Assembly: GCA_963837755.1 (NCBI GenBank)
Contig: CAWIOP010000001.1
Coordinates: 1,302,001 to 1,366,000, forward strand
From: JADGHX01 sp963837755
GTDB lineage: Bacteria > Pseudomonadota > Gammaproteobacteria > Steroidobacterales > Steroidobacteraceae
Direction: 5' to 3'
DNA: 64,000 nt
Positions 8,787 through 18,771 of the stretch are shown here, piece by piece. Position 1 is the stretch's first letter; each line of letters opens with the position of its first letter. The notes under the pieces are model-generated. The model ran no database searches and was not told where the DNA came from. It worked only from the letters and a program-made list of their open reading frames with translations. The translations under genes were made by a program, and so were the position numbers.

Positions 8787-10366
8787 TTACTCCGCGGCGC
8801 GCGCGCCGTCCACGCGGAAGCGCAGGCTCGCGAGTTGTTCCTGCGGCAGCTGGCCGATGCCGGCATCCACCGCTACGCGTTCGCCTGCGCCGAGCGCTTG
8901 CCCGATGCGCACGATCGAGCCGGAACGCACGACCCGGCCTGCCGTATCCACCAGCACCGGCGTCACGCGGATATCGCTCAGCCTGATCGGCGCGCGGTTT
9001 TGAACGATGAGCAGCACGCGCCCGCTCGAATCCAGTTGCCCATCTGTTGCCACATAGTTGCCCGGATTCTGTGGCAGGTCGAGCCGCACCAGCTCGCCGG
9101 CGGCCGCCTGGCCCACTTCGCTCTGCGAGCTCGCGGCGGCCTGGTAGTACCGCACGGCCTTCTGCGTGTCGCCGCGCCCTTTGGCGAGCTCACCCAGGTA
9201 ATACGCTGCGGGTGCCGTGGGCAGCAGCCTGGCGCTCTGCGTGAACAACTCTTCCGCCTTCGTTTTGTTGCCCGCGCGGTACTGCGCGACGCCCGCGCCG
9301 AGGTATGAGCCGAAGTAGTCCGGGTCGAGCTGAATGGCCTTCTCGTAGTAACCCATGGCCTTCTTCTCGTCTTTCTCCGCGAGCGCGATCTCGCCCAGCG
9401 TCTGCTGGAAGCGGCCTTCCTTCGGCAGTGCCGCCGCGGCTTCGCCCGCCAGCTGCCGCGCCTGCGCGTAATCCTTCTTGCGTGCGGCGGCGATCGCCTC
9501 GTCGTGCTTGTCGTAGGCGGGCTTCATCTCCAGCAACGGCTTCACGCGCGCGGCAAACTTCGCATCGCCCTGCTCACCGCCCCGGCCCAGCGTTTCGGCC
9601 GTGACCTTGTTCTTGTCCACACGCTCCTGCGAAGGCGGGTGGGATGCGAACAACCCCTCGATGAAACTCTGGGGCTTCGCGCCGCTTTCGCTTGCGAGCC
9701 GCACGAACGCCTCCTGCAGCATGACGCCGGCCCACGGGTCGTAGCCCACGCGCTTCATGTACTTCATGCCGTACTCGTCGGCTTCGAGCTCCTGGTCACG
9801 GCCGTATTTCGTCTGCACGAGCTGCGCGCCGAGGCCCGCGCCCTGAATGATGAGCCCGGCCACATTCTGGTCTGCGCCGCCAACCGCGGCGCCAATGGTG
9901 GCCACGGCGACGCCCGCCTGCAGCAGCGTGCCGCGCTCCTGCGCCTTTGCGCCGTGGCGTGCGGCCGCATGCACGATCTCATGGCCCAGCACGGCGGCGA
10001 GCTCCGCCTCGCTGCGCAGCTCGGTGCAGCAGGCCGCGGTTCACGGCGATCTTGCCGCCGGGCAGTGCCCATGCGTTGGGCACCGAGCTGTTGAGCACGA
10101 CGAACTCGTACGGCAGCTTGCGATCCGCGACGGCCGCGAGCTTCTGCCCGACTTCGTTCACATAGGTCGGTGAGCTCCGGCAGCATCTTGAAGTCGCCGC
10201 CTTCGCTCTGGCGCGTGGGCGCGTACTGCTGCTCGCCAATCTGCAGCTCCTGCGCTTCGGAGACGAACTGGATTTCGCGCTTGCCGGTGACCGGGTTCAC
10301 GCCGCAGGCGGTGAGCGCCAGGAATGTCAGCGCGCCGAGGAGGAATCGGGATGTCTTGAAGGTCAT
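8787..10366 (-). CDS. M48 zinc metalloprotease lipoprotein with TPRs (BepA-like; two frameshifts)
   Basis: Predicted outer-membrane-side peptidase. ATG 10366 starts a lipoprotein signal (lipobox LTAC, then GVNPVTGKR). The M48 core has the zinc motif HEIVH, the following RHGAKAQERG, and third-ligand segment ELEADEYG. A TPR region occupies roughly the second half (EAAAALPKEGRF, YYEKAIQLDPDYFGSYLGAG), ending in a beta-rich tail. This is the BepA/YfgC arrangement, whose known members degrade or assemble outer-membrane proteins such as LptD and BamA. Two one-base insertions, near 10168 (after PELT) and near 10025 (after NRGLL), interrupt the frame; deleting them gives a continuous protein, so they look like sequence errors. 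It stands 46 nt downstream of the symporter gene on the same strand. Confidence 0.87.
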
Positions 10367-10412
10367 GGGCACGCCCTCCACCGGAAAGGCGCACATGATG
10401 CCCCGGAACGAT

Positions 10413-11672
10413 CTACCGCGCGACGTCCGGGACGGGGTCCGTCTCACCCGCGCTGCGCGCCACCACTGTGGTCACAGCAACATCCGCGGTCACGTTGCCG
10501 ACAGTGCGGAAGATGTCCGGTACCACTTCCACCGCAACGATCAGCGGCAGCAGCTCCATGGGCACGCCCATGCCCAGCGAGATGGGCACCGTGGTGTTGA
10601 AGAGCGAGAACTGGCTCGGCAGGCCCACCACGCTGAAGCTGGTGAGCACGCTGAGCGCCACGCCGATCGCCAGCCGCGTGAAGTCCAGCTCCACGCCGCT
10701 CACGTGCGCGGTGAAGATGACGATGCCGAGGTTGAACAGCGGGCTGGTGATGCGAAACATCGACACGGCCAGCGGCAGCGTGATGTCGGTAACGCGTTCG
10801 GAGAGACCCAGTTGCGAACGCGCCCCGGCGAGCATGGCGGGCAGCGACGCAAGCGACGATTGCGTGCTGATCGCCACGGCCTGCGCCGGCCCCATGGCCC
10901 GCGCGAACTTCCTGAACGGCACGCGCCCGAAAATCATGGCCACCGGATAGGCCAGCACGGTGATGATGACGCCGAGCGCGCACATGAGCGCCACGTACTG
11001 AACGAGCGCCCCCGCCGCATGCACGCCGCCGCTGGCTCCCACTTTCAGCGCGAGCGCGAACACGCCCAGCGGTGCCAGCCATAGCACCCACTGGATGATG
11101 ACGAACATCGTTTCCATGACGGCGCGGAAGAAGCCGAGCAGCGGGGCGCGCAGGTCCGGCGCGAGCTTCGAGGCGCCGAAACCGAAGAACAGCGCGAAGA
11201 TCACCACCTGCAGGATCGCGTCGTCCGCCGCGGCCTCGAAGGGGTTGACGGGGATGAGGTTGACGATCCATTCCCGCATCGGCGGCAACTGCGGAATCGC
11301 GATCTGCGAAGCCGAAGCGCTGGCGCTAAGCGCGGCGGCGGCTTGCGGGTCGACCGGCCACCACGTCAGCAACAGCGGCATGAGCACGGCGCTCAGGATG
11401 CCGGCGGCCGTGAGCCCTATGAGAAAGAGCGCGATCGCGCGCGTAGCAACCCGGCCGGTCGCCGCTGTTTCGGCCGCGGAGACGATGCCGGTGATGAGCA
11501 TGGAGACAATCAGCGGAATGACCGTCATGCGCAGGGCGGCGAGCCACAGGCTGCCGATCGGCTCGAGCGCCGGAACTACCTGCAGGAGCGCGGGATTGTT
11601 CGCTGCTGCCAGCAGCGCACCGACCGCGAGGCCGGCGATGAGGCCGAGAACCACGCGCGTGCCGAACGACAT
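10413..11672 (-). CDS. Dicarboxylate/amino acid:cation symporter (DAACS family)
   Basis: 419-residue membrane protein of the GltP/DctA family, with about eight hydrophobic helices plus re-entrant loops. Family signatures visible are RMTVIPLIVSMLITGIV in the first third, a serine-rich STQSSLASLPAML re-entrant loop, and GLPSQFSLFNTTVP near the C-terminus. It probably imports a dicarboxylate or acidic amino acid using a Na+ or H+ gradient; the substrate cannot be read from sequence. It lies in the same orientation as yciH (stop of yciH only 3 nt upstream of its start), so translation of the two may be linked. Confidence 0.92.
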   Translation of the reverse strand: MSFGTRVVLGLIAGLAVGALLAAANNPALLQVVPALEPIGSLWLAALRMTVIPLIVSMLITGIVSAAETAATGRVATRAIALFLIGLTAAGILSAVLMPLLLTWWPVDPQAAAALSASASASQIAIPQLPPMREWIVNLIPVNPFEAAADDAILQVVIFALFFGFGASKLAPDLRAPLLGFFRAVMETMFVIIQWVLWLAPLGVFALALKVGASGGVHAAGALVQYVALMCALGVIITVLAYPVAMIFGRVPFRKFARAMGPAQAVAISTQSSLASLPAMLAGARSQLGLSERVTDITLPLAVSMFRITSPLFNLGIVIFTAHVSGVELDFTRLAIGVALSVLTSFSVVGLPSQFSLFNTTVPISLGMGVPMELLPLIVAVEVVPDIFRTVGNVTADVAVTTVVARSAGETDPVPDVAR

Positions 11673-11675
11673 TGC

Positions 11676-12017
11676 TCAGCCGCCTGAGCGCTTCGCGTCG
11701 TAGCCCAGCTTGATCAGCTCCGCGACGAGCTTGTCGCGATGATCGCCCTGGATCTCGATGCGTCCGTCCTTCGTCGCGCCACCGGCGCCGCAGCTCTTCT
11801 TGAGCCGCGTGGCGAGCGCGTCGAGCGTCGCCTCGTCGAGGGGCAGGCCGGTGATCACCGACACGCCCTTGCCACTGCGGCCGGCCACTTCGCGCCCCAC
11901 GCGAACGCGCGCGTTTTGCGCCTGCGCGCCACTTGCGGCGACGGTGCGTGGTGCCGGGCCGGGTTGCTTCTGTGCCGGCCTGATCACGGCGCCACGGAAC
12001 ATCTGTTTGGGTTTCAT
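11676..12017 (-). CDS. yciH: YciH/Sui1-family translation factor
   Basis: 113-residue homologue of eukaryotic eIF1/SUI1. The C-terminal 75 residues carry the family core: GKGVSVITGLPLDEATL, LKKSCGAGGATKDGRIEIQG and HRDKLVAELIKLGYDAKRSGG. The basic N-terminal extension is typical of bacterial members. YciH proteins are thought to influence initiation fidelity. Its stop is 3 nt from the symporter start, on the same strand. Confidence 0.93.
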   Translation of the reverse strand: MKPKQMFRGAVIRPAQKQPGPAPRTVAASGAQAQNARVRVGREVAGRSGKGVSVITGLPLDEATLDALATRLKKSCGAGGATKDGRIEIQGDHRDKLVAELIKLGYDAKRSGG

Positions 12018-12212
12018 GGGGCGCCTATGATGCCGGCCCCGCGCCCGGGCGCAAGGCGGCGCTCGCGGCCAGTCGTCCCCGAGCAGTGGTTGGCGCGGGC
12101 GATACTGCGGCGGTCCGCTTGCCTCGACGCGGCGGGGTCTGATCGAATCGCCGTCGGACGTGCTGGCGCCGCGAGGCGCGCGTCAGCGCGCTAATCGCAG
12201 GGGGCCACGAGC

Positions 12213-12647
12213 ATGAAGAACAGCAAGGCGCGCCGTGTTGGCGCGGCGTTAGTGAGCACGTTGCTGGGAGTTGCGGCGCTCGCGGGGGCTCCAGTCGCCC
12301 TGGCGCACCATTCGTTTGCGATGTTCGACAGCGACAACCAGGTGAAGCTGTCAGGCACCGTGAAGTATTTCCAGTGGACCAATCCGCACGTCTACATCGA
12401 GATGGACGGAAAGAATGTGAAGGACGACAGCGCGGAGCTGAAGCACTACACCATCGAGTGCGCGAGCCCCGGCATCCTCACGCGCATCGGCTGGAAGTTC
12501 AACATGGTGAAGCCCGGCGACGCCATCACCGTCATCATCGCCCCGCTGCGCACGGGCGAGCCCGGCGGCCTTCTCAAGCAGGTCACGCTCTCCGACGGGC
12601 GCAAGTTCCTCAACGGCGGGCCGGCCGGCAAGCCCAACATCGAATGA
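12213..12647 (+). CDS. DUF6152-type exported protein (copy 1)
   Basis: 144-residue exported protein. A Sec-type signal (hydrophobic stretch ending APVALAHH) precedes the family start HHSFAMFDSDNQVKLSGTV, then FQWTNPHVYIEMDG, GWKFNMVKPGDAITV and a final GGLLKQVTLSDG. This is the small periplasmic beta-rich family I know as DUF6152; the His-His pair after cleavage is a possible metal site (inference). A second copy occurs at 20610. It is followed by another exported protein of unknown role and then the TonB-dependent receptor region, a setting typical of these proteins. No biochemical function is established. Confidence 0.82.
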   Translation: MKNSKARRVGAALVSTLLGVAALAGAPVALAHHSFAMFDSDNQVKLSGTVKYFQWTNPHVYIEMDGKNVKDDSAELKHYTIECASPGILTRIGWKFNMVKPGDAITVIIAPLRTGEPGGLLKQVTLSDGRKFLNGGPAGKPNIE

Positions 12648-12709
12648 GCATCGAGTGAGCATCGACAGCGTGCGGCCAGGCTGCGCGTGTGCGTAAGGGG
12701 GAGACTGCG

Positions 12710-13552
12710 ATGGGACGATCAAGACAAAACAAGAGTGCGCGGCGCGTGCCCGGGGTGCTCCGCGCCGTGATGGCCTGCGGTGCATTCGCGAGCCTGGTTG
12801 CGAGCCCGATGGTGCTGGCGGCAGATGCGCCCGCCGCGGCGCCGGCTGCCGACACTGCTGCCAGGCCCGTCGCGGCACCCAACCCGCGCACCGCCATGAC
12901 GGGCTCGTGGAATCGCTATCCGGAGATCGGCGAGCAGCCACTGCCCGGCTTCCCGGCGCCGCCGCCCATTCCCCCGCCGCCGCTCAAGGCGGACCACAAG
13001 GTCGCGTGGGAAGCCCAGCGCAAGGCCGTGCAAGATGCGGAAGCCGCGGGCAAGCCGCTCTACAGCAACTACACCGCCTGCATGCCCGACGGCATGCCCG
13101 CGATGATGATGGGCATGTTCCCCATGGAAGTGCTGCAGACGCCGGGGCAGGTCACCATCATCCAGGAGGCGTACAACCAGGTTCGCCGCATCTACATGGG
13201 CGCGGCGCTGCCGCCGTTCGAGGATGCGGAGCCACTCTTCTGGGGTCACTCCTCCGGCAAGTGGGAGGGCGACACGCTTCTGGTCACCACCATCGGCATC
13301 AAGGAAGACGTGCGCTTCCGCGACGTGCCTCATAGCAACCAGATGCGCATCGTCGAGCGCCTGAAGCTGCTGTCGCCGAACATGATGGAAGACGTGGTTA
13401 CGGTGACAGACCCGGTGTATCTGGAGGGCCCGTGGACCTTCAAATGGGTCTACAAGCGCATTCCCGGCTACAAGATGCTCGAGTATGTCTGCGAGTCGAA
13501 CCGGGAATACCGCGACGAGACGGGCGCGGCCCGCATGCGCATCGGTAAGTAG
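12710..13552 (+). CDS. Exported protein of unknown function
   Basis: 280 residues. I chose ATG 12710 because AAGGGGGAG lies 6-7 nt upstream; a GTG 21 nt earlier is weaker. A signal peptide ends near VLAADA, followed by an Ala/Pro-rich linker and a Pro-rich patch (PAPPPIPPPPL). The folded part (about 100-280) contains NYTACMPDGMPAMMMG, LFWGHSSGKWEGDTLLVTT and ILVTTIGI-like beta strands, with conserved-looking Trp/Gly motifs. It resembles hypothetical proteins that accompany DUF6152 genes, and sits 62 nt behind one here. Two cysteines (in TACMP and YVCES) could form a disulphide. I cannot name a function. Confidence 0.75.
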   Translation: MGRSRQNKSARRVPGVLRAVMACGAFASLVASPMVLAADAPAAAPAADTAARPVAAPNPRTAMTGSWNRYPEIGEQPLPGFPAPPPIPPPPLKADHKVAWEAQRKAVQDAEAAGKPLYSNYTACMPDGMPAMMMGMFPMEVLQTPGQVTIIQEAYNQVRRIYMGAALPPFEDAEPLFWGHSSGKWEGDTLLVTTIGIKEDVRFRDVPHSNQMRIVERLKLLSPNMMEDVVTVTDPVYLEGPWTFKWVYKRIPGYKMLEYVCESNREYRDETGAARMRIGK

Positions 13553-13668
13553 CGGCGTGCGCGGCGGCTCCCTAGAATCCGCTTGCCCCTCCACGCCGCC
13601 GCTTGCGTCCATCCCTCACCCATCTTCGTATCATCGAAGGTGCGGGCGGAAGAGCGAGGGATCGGACT

Positions 13669-14439
13669 ATGACGAACGCGAGGCGTTTTCGAGCCTGGGT
13701 GGCGACCTTGCTGTTCGCGGTGGCCTCAATGCTTGCGTACGCCAATGCGAGCATCGAGGAGCTTCTCAGGCAGGGCGACGGCTTCGACGCGAAGCTCGAT
13801 AACACCCACGCGCTCGAGCTCTATCTGCAGGCTGAAGCCCGCGGTGGGGCCGATGCCGACATCCTCTACCGAATCGCGCGCCAGTACGCGCTGCTGATGA
13901 ACGACACGGCGTCAGACGACAAGCAGCATGAGCTGGGTGAGAAAGCGCTCGGCTACGCAAAGCGTGCCGTCGCCGCGAACCCCAATCACGCCAAATCGCT
14001 ATTGAGCGTGGCCATCTGCTACGGGCGGCTCATTCGCTTCGCAGGTGCGCGCACGAAGGTGGAGTATTCGCGCCTCGTGAAGGAATACGCGGACAACGCG
14101 CTGAAGCTCGACCCGACTGATTCTTATGCGTACCACGTGCTCGGCGCGTGGAATTACGAGCTCGCGCAAATGGGCGCGTTCACGCGCACGTTCGTGAAAG
14201 TGGTCTACGGCGGCATGCCGCCGGCTTCCAACGAGGCAGCGCAGAAGCTGTTCCGCAAGGCCGTGGAGCTCGCGCCGGACCGCGTGTCGCATCACGTCGA
14301 GCTTGGCCGCACCTATGCCGCGCTCGGCCGGAAAAACGAAGCGCGCGCCGAATTGCGCAGGGCGCTGGCACTGCCCGACCGGGAGAAGGACGATCCCGAG
14401 TCGAAGAAGCGCGCGACGGAAACGCTCGCCTCGCTTTGA
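13669..14439 (+). CDS. TPR protein resembling RMDN family
   Basis: 256-residue exported helical-repeat protein. ATG 13669 has GCGAGGG about 8 nt upstream and leads a signal peptide ending near LAYANA. The body shows TPR-like pairs and the pattern HVLGAWNYELAQM, VKVVYGGMPPASNEAAQKLF and VSHHVELGRTYAALGRKNEA, which I recognise from the regulator of microtubule dynamics (RMDN) type TPR proteins and their bacterial relatives. Probably a protein-binding scaffold in the periplasm. It stands alone between the exported protein and the TonB-dependent receptor; the 250 nt after it hold no gene. Confidence 0.78.
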   Translation: MTNARRFRAWVATLLFAVASMLAYANASIEELLRQGDGFDAKLDNTHALELYLQAEARGGADADILYRIARQYALLMNDTASDDKQHELGEKALGYAKRAVAANPNHAKSLLSVAICYGRLIRFAGARTKVEYSRLVKEYADNALKLDPTDSYAYHVLGAWNYELAQMGAFTRTFVKVVYGGMPPASNEAAQKLFRKAVELAPDRVSHHVELGRTYAALGRKNEARAELRRALALPDREKDDPESKKRATETLASL

Positions 14440-14691
14440 TCGATCCGACTGTGGCGACAGAGCAACGGGGGCAATAATTCGAACCGCGCGCCGGTCTGCT
14501 CGTTCCCCTGCGAAACAATCGTGACGTCTGTCGCAGACATTTCCCTTTCGTCCTATTTTTTGTTCCCTCCTGATCGGCTTTTCGCGCCGACATCGTGCGA
14601 GCGTGCGTCATCTTGGCTGCGCGTGAGCGCTGTGCGCCCACGCACTTCCAGCGCCTTGTTTCGTTCCCGCTACTACATCCGGAGGGGGCTC

Positions 14692-17160
14692 ATGAAGAAG
14701 TCAGTCGCGTTCATCGCGACCGCGGCGTCGGCCGCAGGCGTGGTTTCGCTGCTGGGCGCAATGCCAGCATCCGCTCAAGAATCATCCGCCGAAAGCGGCG
14801 GCCTGCAGGAAGTGGTTGTCACCGCGCGATATCGCGAAGAAAGCCTGCAGCAGACACCCATCGCCATCACCGCCATCACCGCGGAAGACCTGCAGCAGCG
14901 CGGTTTCAGCAGCGCGGCCGACGTGGCCTACACCGTGCCGAACGCGAGCTTTCGCCCGGCGCAGGCCGCTTACGGCAACACCATGACCGCGTTCATTCGC
15001 GGCATCGGCCAGAACGACTTCCTTCCCGAGTTCGAGCCGGGCGTCGGCATCTATTTCGACGACGTGCTGCATCCGGTGGTCATGGGCTCGATGGTCGACC
15101 TCATGGACCTCGAGCGCGTCGAAGTGCTGCGCGGTCCGCAAGGCACGCTCTTCGGGCGTGGCTCCATCGGCGGCGCCGTGCGCTACGTGAGCAGGCAGCC
15201 CACGGGCGATGGCACGGGCAGTGTCGCGGTTACCTACGGCCGCTTCGATCGCCTCGACCTGCGCGCATCGTATGACTTCGGCCTCACGGACAATCTCTTC
15301 GCGCGCGTCACCGGCGTGTCGAAGAGCCGCGATGGCTACCAGACCGTGCTCGACTTCGCGTGCGCCAATCCCACGCAAGCCGGCACGCTGCCGGTACGTG
15401 TTCCCAACCGTAACGCCGGGTGCAAGGTCGGCACGCAGGGTGGTGAAGACGTACAGGGTGCCCGCGCATCGTTGCGCTGGGTCGCGTCGGACAACCTGGA
15501 GCTGAGCCTCACCGGCGACTACTCGAATGACGAGTCCGAGGTGCGCCCGGATACCCTCGTGGCAATCACCGGCCCCGGCGGCCCGTTCCAGGTCTGGAGC
15601 GAGCATTACCTGTTGCCGACCTACGGGGTGCGCTTCGACAATCGCTTCGTGCCGTCGGATCCGTTCACGTCCTACGCCACGTACGATGATACGCGCAGCG
15701 GCCTGAAGTTCGAGCCGAAGACCTCGCTCAAGCAGAGTGGCGTCTCGAGCAAGGCGGACTGGAAGATCAACGACCTCGTGCGCGCGGAGCTCATCGCGTC
15801 TTATCGCGAGTTCGACGGGCAGTTCGCGACGGACGCGGATCAGTCGCCCGTGAACGAGCAGACGGTCGATGGACGCCAGACTTTCGATTCGCGCACGGCG
15901 GAAGCCCGCTTCAGCGGTCGCCTCGCCGACAAGGTCGACTGGACCGTCGGCGGCTTCTATTACAAGGGGAATTTCCAGTCCGCCCAGACGGTCAGCATTC
16001 CCGCGTTCATCTTCGCAGGCGTGTACGGAGGCGCCATCGCAGGTGGAGCAACGGTTGCTGAGGCCGAGGCCGCCGGCGCCAATGTCATCGAGAACTTCGC
16101 GCGCTTCCTGGTGAACGGCAACAACATCACCAAGTCCGAGAACAAATCCGCCTTCGGCCATGCGGTGTACGACCTGACGGACAAGCTGTCCTTCACCGCC
16201 GGCGTGCGCTATTCGAAGGACGACAAGAACGAGCAGTTCGACAACACCATCGTGGCAACCGCGCTCGACACGTCGGACAGCCACGTCGACTGGAAGGCCG
16301 GCGTCGACTACAAGTTCACTGACACGCTGCTCGGCTACGCCTCGGCGGCTACGGGCTACCGCCCGCAGTCGTTCAACCCGCGGCCGTTCCAGCGAACGCA
16401 GTTCGTGAAGGTGGATGGCGAGGAGGCGAAGTCCTACGAAGCAGGCATCAAGACAGATCTGTTCGAGCGGCGCCTGCGCGTGAACGGCGCGGTGTTCTAC
16501 GTGGACTACGGGCAGCGCATCGTTGGCGTGGCCGGAACGGAATGCAACCTGGTGAACCCGACAGGCACTGCGCCGCCGATCTACGACACGGTTCCGCCGG
16601 GAACGCCCGGGTCCATGGTGGATACGCTGGGCAATGTCTGCCTGAGCTCCAGATCCACGTCGCGCACGTTCTTTGACAACTTCCCGGGGAAGATCAAGGG
16701 CGCGGAGGTGGAAGTGGCCTTCCGTCCGATCGATCCGCTCACGATCAACGCCTCGTATGGATACACCGACTTCACGGCAGACGACCTGAACGCGGCCAAC
16801 GTCGTGAATGACCGCCCGCCGTTCGTGCCGAAGCAGAACTGGAGTGTGGCGGCGTACTACCAGTTCGGCCTCGGCGGAGGTTCCACCATCACCCCGCGCG
16901 TGGACGTGTACGGCCAGAGCGAGATCTGCACGGGCATCACCACGAAGGCGTCGTGCTCGGAAGGGTATGAGCTCGTGAACGCGCGCCTCGAGTGGGCCAG
17001 CCCCGACCGCACGTGGACGGCCGCGGTCGGCGGGCAGAACCTCGCCGACAAGGAGTACTTCCTCAACAAGTTCGACCTGTCGGGCTTCGGCCAGCCGACC
17101 ACGGAAGGCCAGCCGGGCGCGCCGCGCGAGTGGTACTTCAGCGTGTCGCGCAACTTCTAG
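14692..17160 (+). CDS. TonB-dependent outer-membrane receptor
   Basis: 822-residue receptor. ATG 14692 follows GGAGGGGG by 4-5 nt and opens MKKSVAFIATAAS, a signal peptide cleaved near ASAQ. A TonB box (LQEVVVTAR) and plug domain follow (DLEVLRGPQGTLFGRGSIGGAVRY-type plug motif is clear around residues 140-170), then a beta-barrel ending with the terminal aromatic residue F. It lacks an STN domain. Such receptors import large or scarce ligands; the neighbouring oxidoreductases and dioxygenase genes make an organic substrate more likely than a siderophore, but this is inference. It ends against a long hairpin shared with the convergent MFS gene. Confidence 0.95.
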   Translation: MKKSVAFIATAASAAGVVSLLGAMPASAQESSAESGGLQEVVVTARYREESLQQTPIAITAITAEDLQQRGFSSAADVAYTVPNASFRPAQAAYGNTMTAFIRGIGQNDFLPEFEPGVGIYFDDVLHPVVMGSMVDLMDLERVEVLRGPQGTLFGRGSIGGAVRYVSRQPTGDGTGSVAVTYGRFDRLDLRASYDFGLTDNLFARVTGVSKSRDGYQTVLDFACANPTQAGTLPVRVPNRNAGCKVGTQGGEDVQGARASLRWVASDNLELSLTGDYSNDESEVRPDTLVAITGPGGPFQVWSEHYLLPTYGVRFDNRFVPSDPFTSYATYDDTRSGLKFEPKTSLKQSGVSSKADWKINDLVRAELIASYREFDGQFATDADQSPVNEQTVDGRQTFDSRTAEARFSGRLADKVDWTVGGFYYKGNFQSAQTVSIPAFIFAGVYGGAIAGGATVAEAEAAGANVIENFARFLVNGNNITKSENKSAFGHAVYDLTDKLSFTAGVRYSKDDKNEQFDNTIVATALDTSDSHVDWKAGVDYKFTDTLLGYASAATGYRPQSFNPRPFQRTQFVKVDGEEAKSYEAGIKTDLFERRLRVNGAVFYVDYGQRIVGVAGTECNLVNPTGTAPPIYDTVPPGTPGSMVDTLGNVCLSSRSTSRTFFDNFPGKIKGAEVEVAFRPIDPLTINASYGYTDFTADDLNAANVVNDRPPFVPKQNWSVAAYYQFGLGGGSTITPRVDVYGQSEICTGITTKASCSEGYELVNARLEWASPDRTWTAAVGGQNLADKEYFLNKFDLSGFGQPTTEGQPGAPREWYFSVSRNF

Positions 17161-17188
17161 AACACCTTCCGACCGCTCAACGGGGGGA

Positions 17189-17230
17189 AGGTCAGGTTTG
17201 GCCGCAGTCGACTGCGGCCGAGCCTGGCCT
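17189..17230. terminator. Bidirectional hairpin between convergent genes
   Basis: A perfect 20-nt palindrome, GGCCGCAGTCGACTGCGGCC at 17200-17219, is framed by near-complementary arms AGGTCAGG (17189) and CCTGGCCT (17223), with TTT at both outer edges. It lies between the TonB-dependent receptor (+) and the MFS gene (-) and is well placed to terminate both. The T-tracts are short. Confidence 0.7.
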
Positions 17231-17247
17231 TTCCGCTTTGCGCCGCG

Positions 17248-18494
17248 TCAGGCCGGCGCGAGTTTCGCGCGCCCACCTTCACCGGTGCCGTTTCCTTCAG
17301 CCCCAGCGCGATCGCGGCTGCGCCCGGCGCAGACGATGGCCATGTACATCGGCGCGTGCGGCCGTAGATATCGGCGAAGTAGCCGGCAAGCGTCGGGCCC
17401 GAACGTGCCGCCGACGATCTCGCCAATGCCCACGACGAGCCCGAGCGAGGTCGCGACGTACTTCGCCGGAATCGTTTCCGACGGAATCGTCGCCATGAAG
17501 ATGGGGAACACGCCGCTCGCCGACCAGCCCACGAAGATGAGCACCGCCAGCAGCAGCGCCGAGCCCGTTGTAGTTGAGCACGGCGAGCGGGTAGATGACG
17601 CCGATCAGCGAGAACACGATGACCACCGGCTTGCGGCCGAGCTTGTCCGAGAGGCCCGGCACGATGAACGCGAACACCGCCGCGGAGATGCCGAGCAGCG
17701 CCATCAGCCAGCTCGCCGTGCTCCGTCGCGATGTGGCAGCTAGTTCGCGTAGGCGACGCGGCAGGAACACCCAGCCGAGCACCATCCACGCCACCATGAA
17801 GCAGCTCATGGCGGCGCATAGCCAGATGTTCCGATAGCGGAACATCTGTGGCCACGCTCATGCGATCCGCATTCGCAGGCGCCCCGGTCGGTGGTGGTGA
17901 ATCTCGTGCGTCCTGGGCTCACGCACGAATTTCCAGATGAGGAAGGCGCAGATGAGGCCGGGCATCGCCGCGAGATAGAACGCCGCGCGCCAGTGGTATG
18001 CGGTGGCGATGGCCACCAGCACGATCGGCGCGAGGGATGAGCCGATGAGGTTGCTGCCGAGGTTCTGCATCACGCCGGCATTCAGGCCGCGCCGCTTCTC
18101 GTCGGATTCGAGCGCGATCAGCGACTGGGCGATGGGCAGGATGCCGCCCTCCGCCAGCGCCCATCAGCATGCGTGACAGCAGCAGCATGACGAACGAGGT
18201 GGCGAAACCCGAGAACGCCGAGCACAGCGAGAAGAGGACGACGGTGCCGAGCAGGATGGATTTGCGCTTGCCGGTGCGGTCGGACACATAGCCGATGACG
18301 AGCGCGGACAGCGCCCACGCGAACGACAGCGCGGAGGAGAGCAAGCCGAGCTGCGTGTTCGTGAGCCCGAGCTCCGGCTGCACGAAGACGCCGAGATAAC
18401 TCATGGCGTTGCGGTCGAAGAACACGAACCCGAACATCAGGCACAGCACGGCAATCAGCCGATTTTCGTAGCGCCATGCGCCGGTCTGAGTCAT
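17248..18494 (-). CDS. MFS transporter (frame interrupted)
   Basis: Major facilitator protein of about 410 residues with twelve predicted helices. ATG 18494 opens MTQTGAWRYENRLIAVLCLM; the loop 2-3 signature is GYVSDRTGKRKS and a second cytoplasmic loop has DKLGRKPVV. The sequence is of the anion:cation-symporter (ExuT/GudP-like) type. The frame shifts several times near 18160, 17880, 17720, 17570 and 17270; correcting single bases beside GCGC runs joins the pieces and gives a C-terminus KLAPA with stop at 17248. It is probably intact in the organism. It is convergent with the TonB-dependent receptor, so receptor and inner-membrane carrier may serve the same compound (inference). Confidence 0.82.
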
Positions 18495-18594
18495 TCGCGC
18501 TGTCCCCCAGGTGCCTGTGTGGTCTTAATGATCGCGCGCCATTGTCGGTGAGGGGCGCCGGCAAAGGAAAGCGCCGAGTGGCCGGGGGGCGAAC

Positions 18595-18717
18595 ATGGCA
18601 AACGAATTGAAAGGGCAGGCGGCCATCGTCACCGGGGCAGGCCGGGGCTTCGGGCCAGCCATCGCCCCGCGGCTCGCGGGCCACCCTCCGGCGAATCGGC
18701 CGGCGAGGCTCGCGTAG
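18595..18717 (+). pseudogene. Short-chain dehydrogenase, N-terminal remnant
   Basis: A 40-codon frame from ATG 18595 reads MANELKGQAAIVTGAGRGFG, the start of an SDR Rossmann fold with the TGxxxGxG nucleotide-binding motif, and keeps recognisable homology for only about 28 residues before ending at TAG 18715. The active-site YxxxK and the rest of the roughly 250-residue enzyme are absent from the window. It is divergent from the MFS gene. Arg/Leu-to-Pro changes after the glycine motif (GPAIAPRLA) fit a decaying sequence. Confidence 0.65.
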
Positions 18718-18771
18718 AGGCGACGCTCGCCGCATTGCGCGGCTGCGCCGGGGGTCGCTACGCTGGTGCGC

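Noticed and set aside
14782..16284. Long minus-strand open frame opposite the TonB-dependent receptor
   Set aside because: It is an antisense shadow of GC-rich coding sequence; composition is His/Arg/Val-rich with no family resemblance, while the plus frame is a clear receptor.
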